From assembly GCF_900112425.1 (NCBI RefSeq), contig NZ_FOLP01000011.1, positions 163,516-227,515 of the forward strand: a DNA stretch of 64,000 nt. Direction: 5' to 3'. This stretch comes from Variovorax sp. OK212. GTDB lineage: Bacteria > Pseudomonadota > Gammaproteobacteria > Burkholderiales > Burkholderiaceae_C. Every line of letters starts with the position of its first letter. The first letter of the stretch is position 1. Positions 27,830 through 36,685 of this stretch are shown piece by piece. The translations under genes were made by a program, and so were the position numbers. The notes beneath the pieces were generated by a model. The model was not told the origin of the DNA. It ran no database searches and saw only the letters and a list, made by a program, of their open reading frames with translations.

Positions 27830-28870
27830 GTGGCTTATCTGATCGGCCTCCTGATGTTTTTTGCATCGCTGTGCCATGCGCAGACGACGCCTGTCCAACG
27901 CCTGCGCATCGTCGGCGGGCTGGGCGGCGTGACCCAATACACCCGGCATGAGGAACAGTTCTGGACCCGGGACCTGGCCGCGCTGAGCGGCGGGCGCTAC
28001 ACCGCCAGCATCGTGCCCTTCGACCGCGCGGGCGTGCCGGGCCAGGAAATGCTCAACCTGATGCAGCTGGGCGTGGTGCCCTTCGGCACCGCGCTCATGA
28101 GCCAGATGTCGGTGCAATTCCCGGAACTGGGCGCGCCCGACATGGCCGGCCTGAACCCCGACGTCGCCACGCTGCGCCGCGTGGTGAGCGCCTTTCGCCC
28201 CTACCTGAGCGAGGCCCTGCGCGAGCGCTACGGCGTGGAACTGCTGGCCGTCTACATCTACCCGGCGCAGGAGGTGTTCTGCAACAAGCCGATGCGCCAG
28301 CTGTCCGACCTGTCGGGCCGGCGCACGCGGGTGTCCGGCGCGACGCAGGCCGACTTCGTCGCGGCCCTGGGCGGCACGCCGGTCTACACCGAGTTCTCGC
28401 AGATCATGGCCAACATGAAGTCGGGCAACACCGACTGCGTCATCACCGGCACCATGTCGGGCCACACGCTGGGCCTGCATGAGGTGACCAGTGCCATCTA
28501 CGCCATGCCGGTGAGCTGGGGCGTGGCCGTGTTCGCGGCCAACCGCGAAAGCCTCAACGCGCTGCCGGCCGACCTGCAGGCCCTGCTGCGCAAGGAACTG
28601 CCGCGGCTGGAGGCCGCGGTGTGGGCCCAGTCGGAGTCCGAGACCGAAGAGGGCATCGCCTGCAACACGGGCGCGGCGGCCTGCACCAGGCCGATCAAGG
28701 GACGCATGGTGGCGGTGCGGCCGTCGCCGCAGGACGACGCCCGCCGCCGGGAAATCTTCGCCACCCGCGTGCTGCCCGGCTGGGTGGAGCGCTGCGGCCC
28801 GGTCTGCGCCACCGTGTGGAACCAGACGCTGGGACCGGTGGTGGGCTTGCGCGCCCAGACAACCCGGTGA
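27830..28870 (+). CDS. TRAP (DctP-type) periplasmic solute-binding protein
   Basis: The 346-residue protein from GTG 27830 has a hydrophobic leader ending ASLCHA before mature QTTPVQRLRI. The mature part shows DctP features: LSGGRYTASIVPF, QMMA-like helix, LSDLSGRRTRVSGATQADFV, and VYTEFSQIMANMKSGNTDCV, the usual cavity-forming segment. Cys pairs near the C-terminus (CNTGAAAC and CGPVC) may form disulfides. No DctQ/DctM permease genes are present. Its stop overlaps the start of the GGDEF-EAL gene (GTGA, 28867-28870), so it probably acts as the ligand-binding subunit of that receptor. The N-terminus is odd: see the finding on a likely frameshift in the signal peptide (27765-27830). Confidence 0.8.
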   Translation: MAYLIGLLMFFASLCHAQTTPVQRLRIVGGLGGVTQYTRHEEQFWTRDLAALSGGRYTASIVPFDRAGVPGQEMLNLMQLGVVPFGTALMSQMSVQFPELGAPDMAGLNPDVATLRRVVSAFRPYLSEALRERYGVELLAVYIYPAQEVFCNKPMRQLSDLSGRRTRVSGATQADFVAALGGTPVYTEFSQIMANMKSGNTDCVITGTMSGHTLGLHEVTSAIYAMPVSWGVAVFAANRESLNALPADLQALLRKELPRLEAAVWAQSESETEEGIACNTGAAACTRPIKGRMVAVRPSPQDDARRREIFATRVLPGWVERCGPVCATVWNQTLGPVVGLRAQTTR

Positions 28871-31800
28871 AATCGCACTTTCCGCGTCGAGTGACGGCCA
28901 TCGTGTATGGCGTGGCCGTGCTGTTCCTCGCCACGGTGGCGGCCGTGGCCAGCGCCATCATCTGGGAGGCGCGCCAGAAGGCGATCAGCGACCACGAGAG
29001 CCAGGCGGTGCGTTTCGTCGGCGGCTCCGAGGCGGCGCTCAACCGCGCGCTGCTGAGCATCGACATGCTGCTGGCGGGCGCCAACGAGTCGCTGCGCAGC
29101 GCCGCCCGCGAGAGCATGGGCACCGAAGCCGGCCAGCGCCAGATCCACCAGGTGCTGGACGACGTGGTGCGGCAGAACCTGCTGGTGCGCCACGTCGCCT
29201 TCGTCAACGCCGACGACACCGTGATGGCCTCGACCGACCGGCGCGGCGCACAGCTGCCGCTGGCACTGCCGAGCGGCTTCGTGGCGGGCGTGCTGGCGAG
29301 CCCGGTGTCCACGCTGGCGATCAGCCCGCCCGCCTCCAGCCTCGTCACCTCGCAGCGGGTGCTGTTCTTCGCGCGCGCCGTGACGCTCGCGGACGGCGCG
29401 CGCGTGCTGGCGGTGGCCGAGGTGCAGCTGTCGCTGCTGACGACCATCATGACGCAGGGCGCCGGCATCCGCGGGCTGGAGGTCACGCTGGAGCGCGACG
29501 CCGGCCCGATGCTCACCAGCCTTCCGCCGCGCGACGACCTCATCGGCCGGCAGATCGAGCCGCCCCTGCGCGAGCAGACCAGCGACGGCAGGCCCTCGCG
29601 CATGGCCGCGCGCCTGAGCGGCCTGCCGGCCATCGTCGTGGCCCGCCCGACCCTGCACCGCAACCTGCTGATTGTCGCGAGCATTCCCCTGAGTGCCGCC
29701 CTGCAGGACTGGCGCCGCGAGCGCGACCTGATCGCCTGGACCGCGCTGGCCATCGGGCTGATGATCCTGGCGGTGGCGCGCTTCACGCACGTGCAGCTGC
29801 GCCGCCAATGGCGCGCGCAGATGGCGCAGGTGCGTTCCAAGGCCACGCTCGACCAGGCGCTGGAGTCGATGATCGACGGCTTCATCCTGCTCGACGCCGA
29901 CACCCGCGTGCTCACCTGGAACCGAAGTTTCGTGGCGATGTTTCCGTGGACCGAGCCCCTGATCGCGCCGCGCGTGCCGTTCAGCCGCATCATGGACGAG
30001 ACCGCGCAGCACGTGGTGCACCACCGCGGCCCGGCCGACTGGACGGCCCTGAACATGCCGCAGATGAGCCAGCCGCACTCCGAGCAGGAGGCGCTGCTGC
30101 AAAGCGGCCAGGTGATCCGCGCCACGCGCAGCCGCACGCCCGACGGCGGCACCGTCTGCGTCTATCAGGACATCACCGAGAAGCGCCGCCACACGGCCGC
30201 CATCGTCGAGAGCAAGGCGCAGCTGCAGGCCACGCTCGACGCGCTGCCCGACCTGCTGCTCGAAGTGGGGCTTGACGGCTGCTGCCACGGCTACCACTCG
30301 CCGCGCGCGCCGTTCCCGGGTGCCGAGATCGGCATCGGCAACGAGGACCCGGTCGGGCGCATGCTGTCGCAGCTGCTGCCGGTCGACGCGGCGGCCGAAG
30401 TCATGAGCGCGTTGCACGAGGCGCATGTCACGGGCTCTTCCAGCGGCCGCCAGTTCGAGCGGCGCGGCCTGCACGACAAGGCCTGGTTCGAGATCTCGGT
30501 GTCGCGCAAGTCGGTGGGCGGCGAGATCGACGCGCGCTTCATCGTGATCCTGCGCAACATCACCGAGAGCAAGCTCGCGGCGCGCGAGATCGAGCACCTG
30601 GCCTTCTACGACACGCTCACCGGCCTGCCCAACCGGCGGCTGCTGCTGGACCGCCTGAACCAGGCCATCGGCTCGACCGTGCGGCGCTCGCGCCTGTGCG
30701 CGCTGCTGTTCCTCGACCTGGACAACTTCAAGACGCTGAACGACGCGCTGGGCCACGACATCGGCGACGTGATGCTCAAGCAGGTCGCGCAGCGGCTGAA
30801 GGACTGCCTGCGCGACGGCGACATCGTGGCGCGCCTGGGCGGCGACGAGTTCGTGGTGATGCTGGACGACCTGAGCGCGCAATCGGTCATTGCCACCTCG
30901 CAGACCGAGACCATGGGCGCGGCCATTTTGGCGCGGCTCAACCAGCCCTACCAGCTCGGCTCGCAGCAGCACCACAGCACCTGCAGCATCGGCGCGACGC
31001 TCTTCAACGCGCAGGACGCGTCGATGGAAGAGGTGCTCAAGCAGGCCGACATCGCGATGTACTACGCCAAGACCGACGGCGGCAACGCGCTGCGTTTCTT
31101 CGAGACCGGCATGCAGACCACCATCACGGCCAGGGCCGCGCTGGAAAGCGAGCTGCACACCGCCATCGCCGGTCGGCAGTTCGTGCTGTATTACCAGAGC
31201 CAGATCACCTGCGCGGACCGCGTGATCGGCGCCGAGGTGCTGGTGCGCTGGCGCCACCCGGTGCGCGGCCTGCTGCTGCCGCGCGAGTTCATCGACGTGG
31301 CGGAAGACACCGGGCTCATCATCCCGCTGGGGCTGTGGGTGCTGGAGACCGCCTGCATGCAGCTGGCCGCGTGGAGCGGCGACCCGCGCCGCAGCGCGCT
31401 GCAGCTGTCGGTGAACGTGAGCGCGCGGCAGTTCCGCGAGGAAGATTTCGTCGACCAGGTGCGCCTGGTGCTCAAGCGCAGCGGTGCCGACCCGGCCAAG
31501 CTCAAGCTGGAGCTCACCGAGAGCCTGCTGCACGACAAGGTGATCGACACCATCGGCAAGATGGAGGCGCTGGCCGGGCTGGGCATCCAGTTCTCGATGG
31601 ACGACTTCGGCACCGGCTATTCGTCGCTGTCGTACATGACGCAGCTGCCGCTCAGCCAGATCAAGATCGACAAGTTCTTCGTGCACAGCATCGGGCTGAA
31701 CCAGAAGGTCGAACTGATCATCCAGACCATCATCGGCATGGCGCGCAACCTCGAACTGGAGATCGTGGCCGAAGGGGTGGAGACGCAGGAGCAGTGCGAC

Positions 31801-31896
31801 TTCCTGGAGCGCAACGGATGCGGCGTGTGGCAGGGCTACCTGTTCGGGTTGCCGCAGCCGCTGGAGACGTACGAGATGGAGCTGGAGCGGCAGTGA
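28867..31896 (+). CDS. Membrane PAS-GGDEF-EAL c-di-GMP enzyme
   Basis: The 1009-residue protein begins at GTG 28867. A membrane helix (about 8-30), a periplasmic sensor domain (about 31-285) and a second helix (about 288-306) precede two PAS-like domains (about 325-430 and 445-560), then GGDEF and EAL domains. The cyclase motif GGDEF at 658-662 is intact, with an RDGD inhibitory site just upstream. The phosphodiesterase motif is EVLVRW at 790-795 rather than EAL, with DDFGTGYSSLSY and other catalytic blocks intact. It should make and/or degrade c-di-GMP in response to a periplasmic signal. Coupling to the TRAP-type binding protein suggests that this protein supplies the signal, as NspS does for MbaA in Vibrio. 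Confidence 0.9.
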   Translation: MKSHFPRRVTAIVYGVAVLFLATVAAVASAIIWEARQKAISDHESQAVRFVGGSEAALNRALLSIDMLLAGANESLRSAARESMGTEAGQRQIHQVLDDVVRQNLLVRHVAFVNADDTVMASTDRRGAQLPLALPSGFVAGVLASPVSTLAISPPASSLVTSQRVLFFARAVTLADGARVLAVAEVQLSLLTTIMTQGAGIRGLEVTLERDAGPMLTSLPPRDDLIGRQIEPPLREQTSDGRPSRMAARLSGLPAIVVARPTLHRNLLIVASIPLSAALQDWRRERDLIAWTALAIGLMILAVARFTHVQLRRQWRAQMAQVRSKATLDQALESMIDGFILLDADTRVLTWNRSFVAMFPWTEPLIAPRVPFSRIMDETAQHVVHHRGPADWTALNMPQMSQPHSEQEALLQSGQVIRATRSRTPDGGTVCVYQDITEKRRHTAAIVESKAQLQATLDALPDLLLEVGLDGCCHGYHSPRAPFPGAEIGIGNEDPVGRMLSQLLPVDAAAEVMSALHEAHVTGSSSGRQFERRGLHDKAWFEISVSRKSVGGEIDARFIVILRNITESKLAAREIEHLAFYDTLTGLPNRRLLLDRLNQAIGSTVRRSRLCALLFLDLDNFKTLNDALGHDIGDVMLKQVAQRLKDCLRDGDIVARLGGDEFVVMLDDLSAQSVIATSQTETMGAAILARLNQPYQLGSQQHHSTCSIGATLFNAQDASMEEVLKQADIAMYYAKTDGGNALRFFETGMQTTITARAALESELHTAIAGRQFVLYYQSQITCADRVIGAEVLVRWRHPVRGLLLPREFIDVAEDTGLIIPLGLWVLETACMQLAAWSGDPRRSALQLSVNVSARQFREEDFVDQVRLVLKRSGADPAKLKLELTESLLHDKVIDTIGKMEALAGLGIQFSMDDFGTGYSSLSYMTQLPLSQIKIDKFFVHSIGLNQKVELIIQTIIGMARNLELEIVAEGVETQEQCDFLERNGCGVWQGYLFGLPQPLETYEMELERQ

Positions 31897-32029
31897 GGGG
31901 CGCGAGCGCCCGGTCCTGAGGCCTGGCCGGCGTCCACGCCGCAGGCGACGGACTGGCGCGGAACCATGGTGGATGCGGATGCGCTCCGCCCCGCTTCACC
32001 TGCATTGCTGCAGGGGCCGGGGCTGTGCG

Positions 32030-32749
32030 TCAGGCCGCGCCGGGCCGCATCAGTCCGATGGCCTCCAGCGCCAGCGCGTCGATCGAATCGGTCAGCACCA
32101 CGCCGAGCGCGGCGCGCCGTGACGGCGGTACCGCCAGCGGCAGTTCGGTGCAGCCCAGCACCACGGCTTTGGCACCTTGCTGCACGAGCAGGCGAATGCC
32201 CTCGGCCGCCGGCGCGAAGGCCTCGTCGATGCAGTTGGCCTTCACGGCGGCAATGGCGGGCACGCACAGGCGCTGCACGTCGTCGGGCGAAGGCTCGATC
32301 GGCTCGTAGCCCGCGGCGCGCAGGTGGCGCTGGTACAGCCCCATGGCAATGGTGGCGGGCGTGCCCAGGATGCCCACCTTGCCGTGTGTCACGCCCTGGC
32401 GGCGCAGGTCGGCCACGACCGACTCGACGATGTGGAGCAACCGCGTCGGGCTGGCGGCCTGCAGTTCGTCGAACCACAGGTGCGCGGTGTTGCAGGGAAT
32501 CGCGATGCAGTCGGCGCCGCCGGCCACCAGCGTCCGGATGCCGCGCAGCATGGCGGGCAGGGGGCTCGGGCCGTCGCCCATGCAGGCGGAGGAGCGGTCG
32601 GGAATTGCGGGGTCGTTGCACAGCAGCACGGGAATGTGCTGCTGGTCGCTGTCGGCGGGCGTGAGCTGCACCATGCGCAGCGCAAACGCGGCGCCCGCCA
32701 GCGGGCCCATGCCGCCGAGCACGCCCAGGCGTTGCGGCACGGCGCTCAT
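32030..32749 (-). CDS. Aspartate/glutamate-racemase family protein
   Basis: The 239-residue protein has the two racemase cysteines: Cys86 in AIPCNTAH and Cys200 in VVLGCTELPLA, and begins with LGVLGGMGPLAG, the usual N-terminus of this family. It is the last gene of the hydantoin operon and overlaps the preceding gene by 4 bases (ATGA). Role: probably racemises an amino acid released by the pathway (Asp/Glu or a related compound), which would help use both enantiomers. The 133-bp gap to the GGDEF-EAL gene on its right-hand neighbour side (31897-32029) holds no gene. Confidence 0.85.
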   Translation of the reverse strand: MSAVPQRLGVLGGMGPLAGAAFALRMVQLTPADSDQQHIPVLLCNDPAIPDRSSACMGDGPSPLPAMLRGIRTLVAGGADCIAIPCNTAHLWFDELQAASPTRLLHIVESVVADLRRQGVTHGKVGILGTPATIAMGLYQRHLRAAGYEPIEPSPDDVQRLCVPAIAAVKANCIDEAFAPAAEGIRLLVQQGAKAVVLGCTELPLAVPPSRRAALGVVLTDSIDALALEAIGLMRPGAA

Positions 32750-33435
32750 GAGGCGAGCCCGTCGCGGTGCGCGCGGGCCAGCCGGGCCGCCAGTTCGGCG
32801 GCTGCCTCGCACGGGTCGATCACGGGCACGCCCACCGCCGCCTCGAGCGGTGCGCGCAGGTCGGCCATGCCGGCGCAGCCGAGCAGCACGACGTCGGCCC
32901 CGTCGACGTCGACCAGCAGTCGGGCCGCGGCGATCATCGGTTCGAGCGCATGCGCGGCGTCGCCCGAGAGGTGCACCGGCAGGTCCAGCGGTCGCTCGGC
33001 CGCCACGCGCTCGCGCACGCCCAGCGCCTCCCAGTAGCGCAGGTGCCGAGCGATGGCCGCGCTGGCAATGGCGATCACGCCCACGCGCTGGCCGCGCGCC
33101 AGGGCGGCGCGCATGCCCGCCTCGCCCAGGCCGACCACGGGCTTGTCGCAGCGCGCGCGCGCCGCGGCCACGCCGGGGTCGCTGAAGCAGGCGAGCACGA
33201 AGGCGTCGGCCTGCGCGGCATGCGCGGCCACGTCGTCGGCCGCGATGCGCGCGCCCTGTTCGAAGTCGGCCTGCGTCACGATGCCCGGCGGGCCGTCGTG
33301 CGCGGTGACGCAGTCGAACTCGCACTGCGCGGGCGGCACCGTCGCGCGGAAGGCGCGCGCCACGGCATCGGTCACGTTGGTGCTGCTGTTGGGGTTCAGC
33401 ACGCGCACGCGCGGAGGAACATGCGGGGTGCTCAT
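32746..33435 (-). CDS. Hydantoin racemase-like protein
   Basis: The 229-residue protein belongs to the hydantoin/Asp-Glu racemase superfamily. Motif RVLNPNSSTN near the N-terminus and the paired catalytic cysteines Cys83 (LACFSDPG) and Cys187 (LLGCAGMAD) match hydantoin racemases, which interconvert D- and L-5-substituted hydantoins. The gene sits directly after the hydantoinase gene with an ATGA overlap (33432-33435) and before the second racemase gene, also ATGA-coupled. Its presence would let the D-selective enzymes consume both isomers. Confidence 0.87.
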   Translation of the reverse strand: MSTPHVPPRVRVLNPNSSTNVTDAVARAFRATVPPAQCEFDCVTAHDGPPGIVTQADFEQGARIAADDVAAHAAQADAFVLACFSDPGVAAARARCDKPVVGLGEAGMRAALARGQRVGVIAIASAAIARHLRYWEALGVRERVAAERPLDLPVHLSGDAAHALEPMIAAARLLVDVDGADVVLLGCAGMADLRAPLEAAVGVPVIDPCEAAAELAARLARAHRDGLAS

Positions 33436-34952
33436 GGCGTGTCCTCCCCGAGGCCGATCAGCGCCTTCAGCACGCGGCCATGCGAGCGGTTCTGGCGGTC
33501 TGTACCCGGGACCGGCGCGCGGCGCGGCAGGTCGGGCGCGCCGCGGCGCAGGTAGGCGCCGCTGCCGCGTTCGGCGTGCAGGGTGTTGTCCTCGACCACC
33601 ACGCGCCCGCGGCTCACCACCACTTCGGGCCAGCCCTGGATGGTGCGGCTCTCGTAGGGCGTGTAGCCCGCGTTGTCGTGCAGCATGGCGGCCGTGATGG
33701 TGGTTTCGCGTTCGGCGTTCCACACGGCGATGTCGGCGTCGGCACCCAGGGCGATGGCGCCCTTGCGTGGCGCCAGTCCGTACAGCTTCGCGTGGTTGGT
33801 GGCCGTGAGCGCCACGAACTGGTGGATGTCGATGCGCCCCTTCAGGAAGCCTTCGCTGAACAGCAGCGGCATGCGCAGCTCGATGCCCGGCACGCCGTTG
33901 GCCATTTCCTTGAAGGTGGTGGCGTCTCCCTTGGGCAGCTTGCCGGTCTCGTCGAAGCGGTAGGGCGCGTGGTCCGACGAGTAGGTGGCCAGCGTGCCGT
34001 CGATCAGGCCGCGCCAGATGGCTTCCTGCGCATCGGCGTCGCGCGCGGGCGGCGAGCAGCAGAACATGGCGCCCTCCAGGCCGGGGCGGTCCATGTCGTC
34101 GGCGGTCAGGAACAGGTACTGCGGACAGCTTTCGGCCAGCACGTTGGCGCCCAGCAGCTGGGCCTGGCGGATCACCTCGACCGTGTCGCCGCCGGCCACG
34201 TGCACCAGCAGCAGCGGCACGTCGACCAGGCGCGCCAGCGCAATGGCGCGGTAGGCGGCCTCGGTCTCGGCCAGCGGGTCGTGCGCCACGCCGTGGAACT
34301 TGGGCGCCGTGTGGCCGCGGTCGATCAGGCGCTGCGCGATCCAGCGGATCATGTCGTTGTTCTCGGCATGCACCATCACCAGCGCGCCCTCGGCGCGGGC
34401 CAGGGCCAGCACGTCGAGCAGCTCGATGTCCTCGAGCTTCATGCGGTCGTAGGTCATGTAGACCTTCAGCGAGGTGATGCCGTCGCGGATGGCCGCGGGC
34501 AGGTCCTGCGAGAGCGTGGCGGCGTCGGGGTTCGCCAGGATCAGGTGGAAGCCGTAGTCGATCACGGCCTTCTCGGCCGCGCGCTGGCTGTAGTCGGCCA
34601 GCACCTCGGGCACCGACATGCCGCGGTGCTGCGCCGCGAACGGCACGATGGTGGTGGTGCCGCCGAACGCGGCGGACACCGTGGCCGAGTAGAAGTCGTC
34701 CGCGCACATCATGCCCATGCCCGAGCGCTGCTCGACATGGCAATGGCTGTCGATGCCGCCCGGCAGCACCCAGCGGCCGGTGGCGTCCACGTCGCGCAGG
34801 CCCGGCGGCAGCGAGCCGCCGATGGCCGCGATGCGCCCGTCGCGCACGCCGAGGTCGCCCTCGATCACACGGCCGTCGGTGACGATGCGGCCGCCGCGGA
34901 TCGTCAGGTCGAAGCGTTCCTCGCCGATCAGCGAAGCGATGGTGGTGTCCAT
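33432..34952 (-). CDS. D-hydantoinase / dihydropyrimidinase
   Basis: The 506-residue amidohydrolase opens cyclic diamides (5-substituted hydantoins or dihydropyrimidines) to N-carbamoyl amino acids. Metal site residues: His70 and His72 in DSHCHVE, carboxylated Lys163 in SLKVYMTYD, then HAENN, HVAGG and Asp in YSSDHAPY, as in the family. It has a C-terminal extension after about residue 460 (Arg-rich) slightly longer than usual. It is cotranscribed with an N-carbamoyl-D-amino-acid hydrolase (gap 20 bases) and a hydantoin racemase, which favours hydantoin over pyrimidine as the physiological substrate. Start is ATG 34950-34952. Confidence 0.9.
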   Translation of the reverse strand: MDTTIASLIGEERFDLTIRGGRIVTDGRVIEGDLGVRDGRIAAIGGSLPPGLRDVDATGRWVLPGGIDSHCHVEQRSGMGMMCADDFYSATVSAAFGGTTTIVPFAAQHRGMSVPEVLADYSQRAAEKAVIDYGFHLILANPDAATLSQDLPAAIRDGITSLKVYMTYDRMKLEDIELLDVLALARAEGALVMVHAENNDMIRWIAQRLIDRGHTAPKFHGVAHDPLAETEAAYRAIALARLVDVPLLLVHVAGGDTVEVIRQAQLLGANVLAESCPQYLFLTADDMDRPGLEGAMFCCSPPARDADAQEAIWRGLIDGTLATYSSDHAPYRFDETGKLPKGDATTFKEMANGVPGIELRMPLLFSEGFLKGRIDIHQFVALTATNHAKLYGLAPRKGAIALGADADIAVWNAERETTITAAMLHDNAGYTPYESRTIQGWPEVVVSRGRVVVEDNTLHAERGSGAYLRRGAPDLPRRAPVPGTDRQNRSHGRVLKALIGLGEDTP

Positions 34953-34972
34953 GCGGGGCTCCGTGCGTGCGT

Positions 34973-35908
34973 TCAGACCAGGGGCTCGCCGGCGCCGGTG
35001 CGCTCGACGATCAGGCGGTAGTGCTCGGGGCGGCGGTGCTTGGCGAAGTTGAAGACGTGCTGGCGGAAGTACTCGCCCAGCGACATGTCGGCCTTCACGC
35101 TGATCACCTCGTCTTCTTCGGTGAGCGAGCGCGCGACGATCTCGCCCGTGGGCGCCACGATGGCCGAGCTGCCGATCATGTGGTGGCCGTCTTCGGAGCC
35201 GCACTTGGCCGCGGCCGCCACCCAGATGCCGTTCTGGTACGCATTGGCCTGCAGCGACACCAGGTGCGTGGTGGTGCGCAGGTGCACCGGTTCGTTCCAG
35301 TGGATGTTGAGCGACGGCGTGTTGTAGCCGAGCACCACCACCTCGGCGCTTTGCAGCGCCATCACGCGGTAGGTCTCGGGCCAGCGGCGGTCGTTGCACA
35401 GGCACATGCCGAAGCGCGTGCCCATGGTGTCGAACACCCGGAAACCCAGGTCGCCCACTTCGAAGAACTTCTTCTCCAGGTGCTGGAAGGGCGCGTCGGG
35501 CTTGTGGTCGGAATGGCCCGGCAGGTGGATCTTGCGGTACTTGCCGACGATGGCGCCGGTGCGGTCCACGATGATCGAGGTGTTGTAGCGCGTGCCCTCG
35601 GGCGTGCGCTCCGCATAGCCGAGGTAGAAGCCCACTTCGAGCTTGCGCGCCTCGTCGAACAGCGGCTGCACCTGGGCGTTGGGCATGGTGGCCTCGAAGA
35701 AGCGGGCTTCGGCCTCGGCCTCTTCCATCCAGTAGCGCGGGAAGAAGGTGGTGAGCGCCAGTTCGGGGAACACCACCATCTCGGCGCCGCGGCCCTTGGC
35801 GTCGCGCATCATCTCCACCAAGCGGCGCACGACCGCCTCGCGGGTGTCCGACAGGTGCACCGGGCCCATCTGGGCCACGGCCAGGCCCAAGGTACGTTTG
35901 GTTGTCAT
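34973..35908 (-). CDS. N-carbamoyl-D-amino-acid hydrolase (nitrilase superfamily)
   Basis: The 311-residue protein matches D-carbamoylase in length and in the Glu-Lys-Cys triad: Glu49 in VVFPELAL, Lys126 in GKYRKIHLPG and Cys171 in GMCLCNDRRWPETYR. The latter signature is specific for carbamoylases of the D-hydantoin pathway. It hydrolyses N-carbamoyl-D-amino acids to D-amino acid, CO2 and ammonia. It precedes the hydantoinase gene by 20 bases and follows the permease gene by 69 bases. A non-specific nitrilase role is less likely. Confidence 0.92.
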   Translation of the reverse strand: MTTKRTLGLAVAQMGPVHLSDTREAVVRRLVEMMRDAKGRGAEMVVFPELALTTFFPRYWMEEAEAEARFFEATMPNAQVQPLFDEARKLEVGFYLGYAERTPEGTRYNTSIIVDRTGAIVGKYRKIHLPGHSDHKPDAPFQHLEKKFFEVGDLGFRVFDTMGTRFGMCLCNDRRWPETYRVMALQSAEVVVLGYNTPSLNIHWNEPVHLRTTTHLVSLQANAYQNGIWVAAAAKCGSEDGHHMIGSSAIVAPTGEIVARSLTEEDEVISVKADMSLGEYFRQHVFNFAKHRRPEHYRLIVERTGAGEPLV

Positions 35909-35977
35909 CTTTGCTTCCTCAATCAGGGTTGGTGGTTGTTGGGGGGGCGGCCTGCTGCATGCGTCATGCGATATGGA

Positions 35978-36664
35978 TCAGGCGGCCTTGGGTTGGGCGC
36001 GGCGCTGGCGTTTTTCCAGCCGGCCCAGCAGCACGACCAGCGGCCACAGCAGCGCGAGATAGATCAGCGCGGCCAGCACGATGGGCGTGGGGTTGTAGAG
36101 CATCGATTGCGCGGAGCGCGCGGCGTACAGCATCTCGGGCACCGAGACCACGCTGGCGATGGTGGTGAGCTTCACCACCTCGATCATGTTGCTCACCAGG
36201 TCGGGGAACACGTTGCGCACGGCCTGCGGAATTTCCACGTACAGCAGGCTGGCCACGCGGCCCATGCCGGTGGACAGCGCCGCCTCGCGCTGGCCGCGAG
36301 GCACCGACTCGAGCCCGGCGCGCAGGATCTCGCCGAAGTAGCTCGAGTTGTTCAGCATGAAGCCCAGCGCCACGCAGGCCATGGGCGACAGCTCCACGCC
36401 CAGGTAGGGCAGGCCGGTGTACAGGAAGATCAGCAGCACCAGCGGCGGGAACGCGCGAAAGAAGTCGATGTAGATCACCAGCAGCGCGCGCACCAGCCGG
36501 TTGCGGATCACGAAGCCGGCCACCGCCAGCACCATGCCGGCCGCCAGGCCGAGCGGGATCACCCAGGCCGACAGCAGCAGCGTGTTGAGCAGGCCGCGCA
36601 GGATGTACGGCGTGACTTCGCGCACCACGCCGAGGTTGAAGAAATACTGGAGGATGAGTTCCAT
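35978..36664 (-). CDS. Amino acid-type ABC transporter permease (second)
   Basis: The 228-residue HisM-like permease has about five membrane segments and the EAA-loop region (REAALSTGMGRVASLLYVEIPQ). It pairs with the product of 36686-37366, which starts only 22 bases upstream, to form the heterodimeric membrane channel. Start is ATG 36664. It lies between the first permease and the carbamoylase in the hydantoin operon. Confidence 0.92.
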   Translation of the reverse strand: MELILQYFFNLGVVREVTPYILRGLLNTLLLSAWVIPLGLAAGMVLAVAGFVIRNRLVRALLVIYIDFFRAFPPLVLLIFLYTGLPYLGVELSPMACVALGFMLNNSSYFGEILRAGLESVPRGQREAALSTGMGRVASLLYVEIPQAVRNVFPDLVSNMIEVVKLTTIASVVSVPEMLYAARSAQSMLYNPTPIVLAALIYLALLWPLVVLLGRLEKRQRRAQPKAA

Positions 36665-36685
36665 GGGGGGCTCCGTTCGGCGGCC

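Noticed and set aside
28498..31686. Minus-strand frame of over 1000 codons over the GGDEF-EAL gene
   Set aside because: His/Gln/Arg/Val-rich off-strand shadow; the plus-strand frame has two domain families intact.
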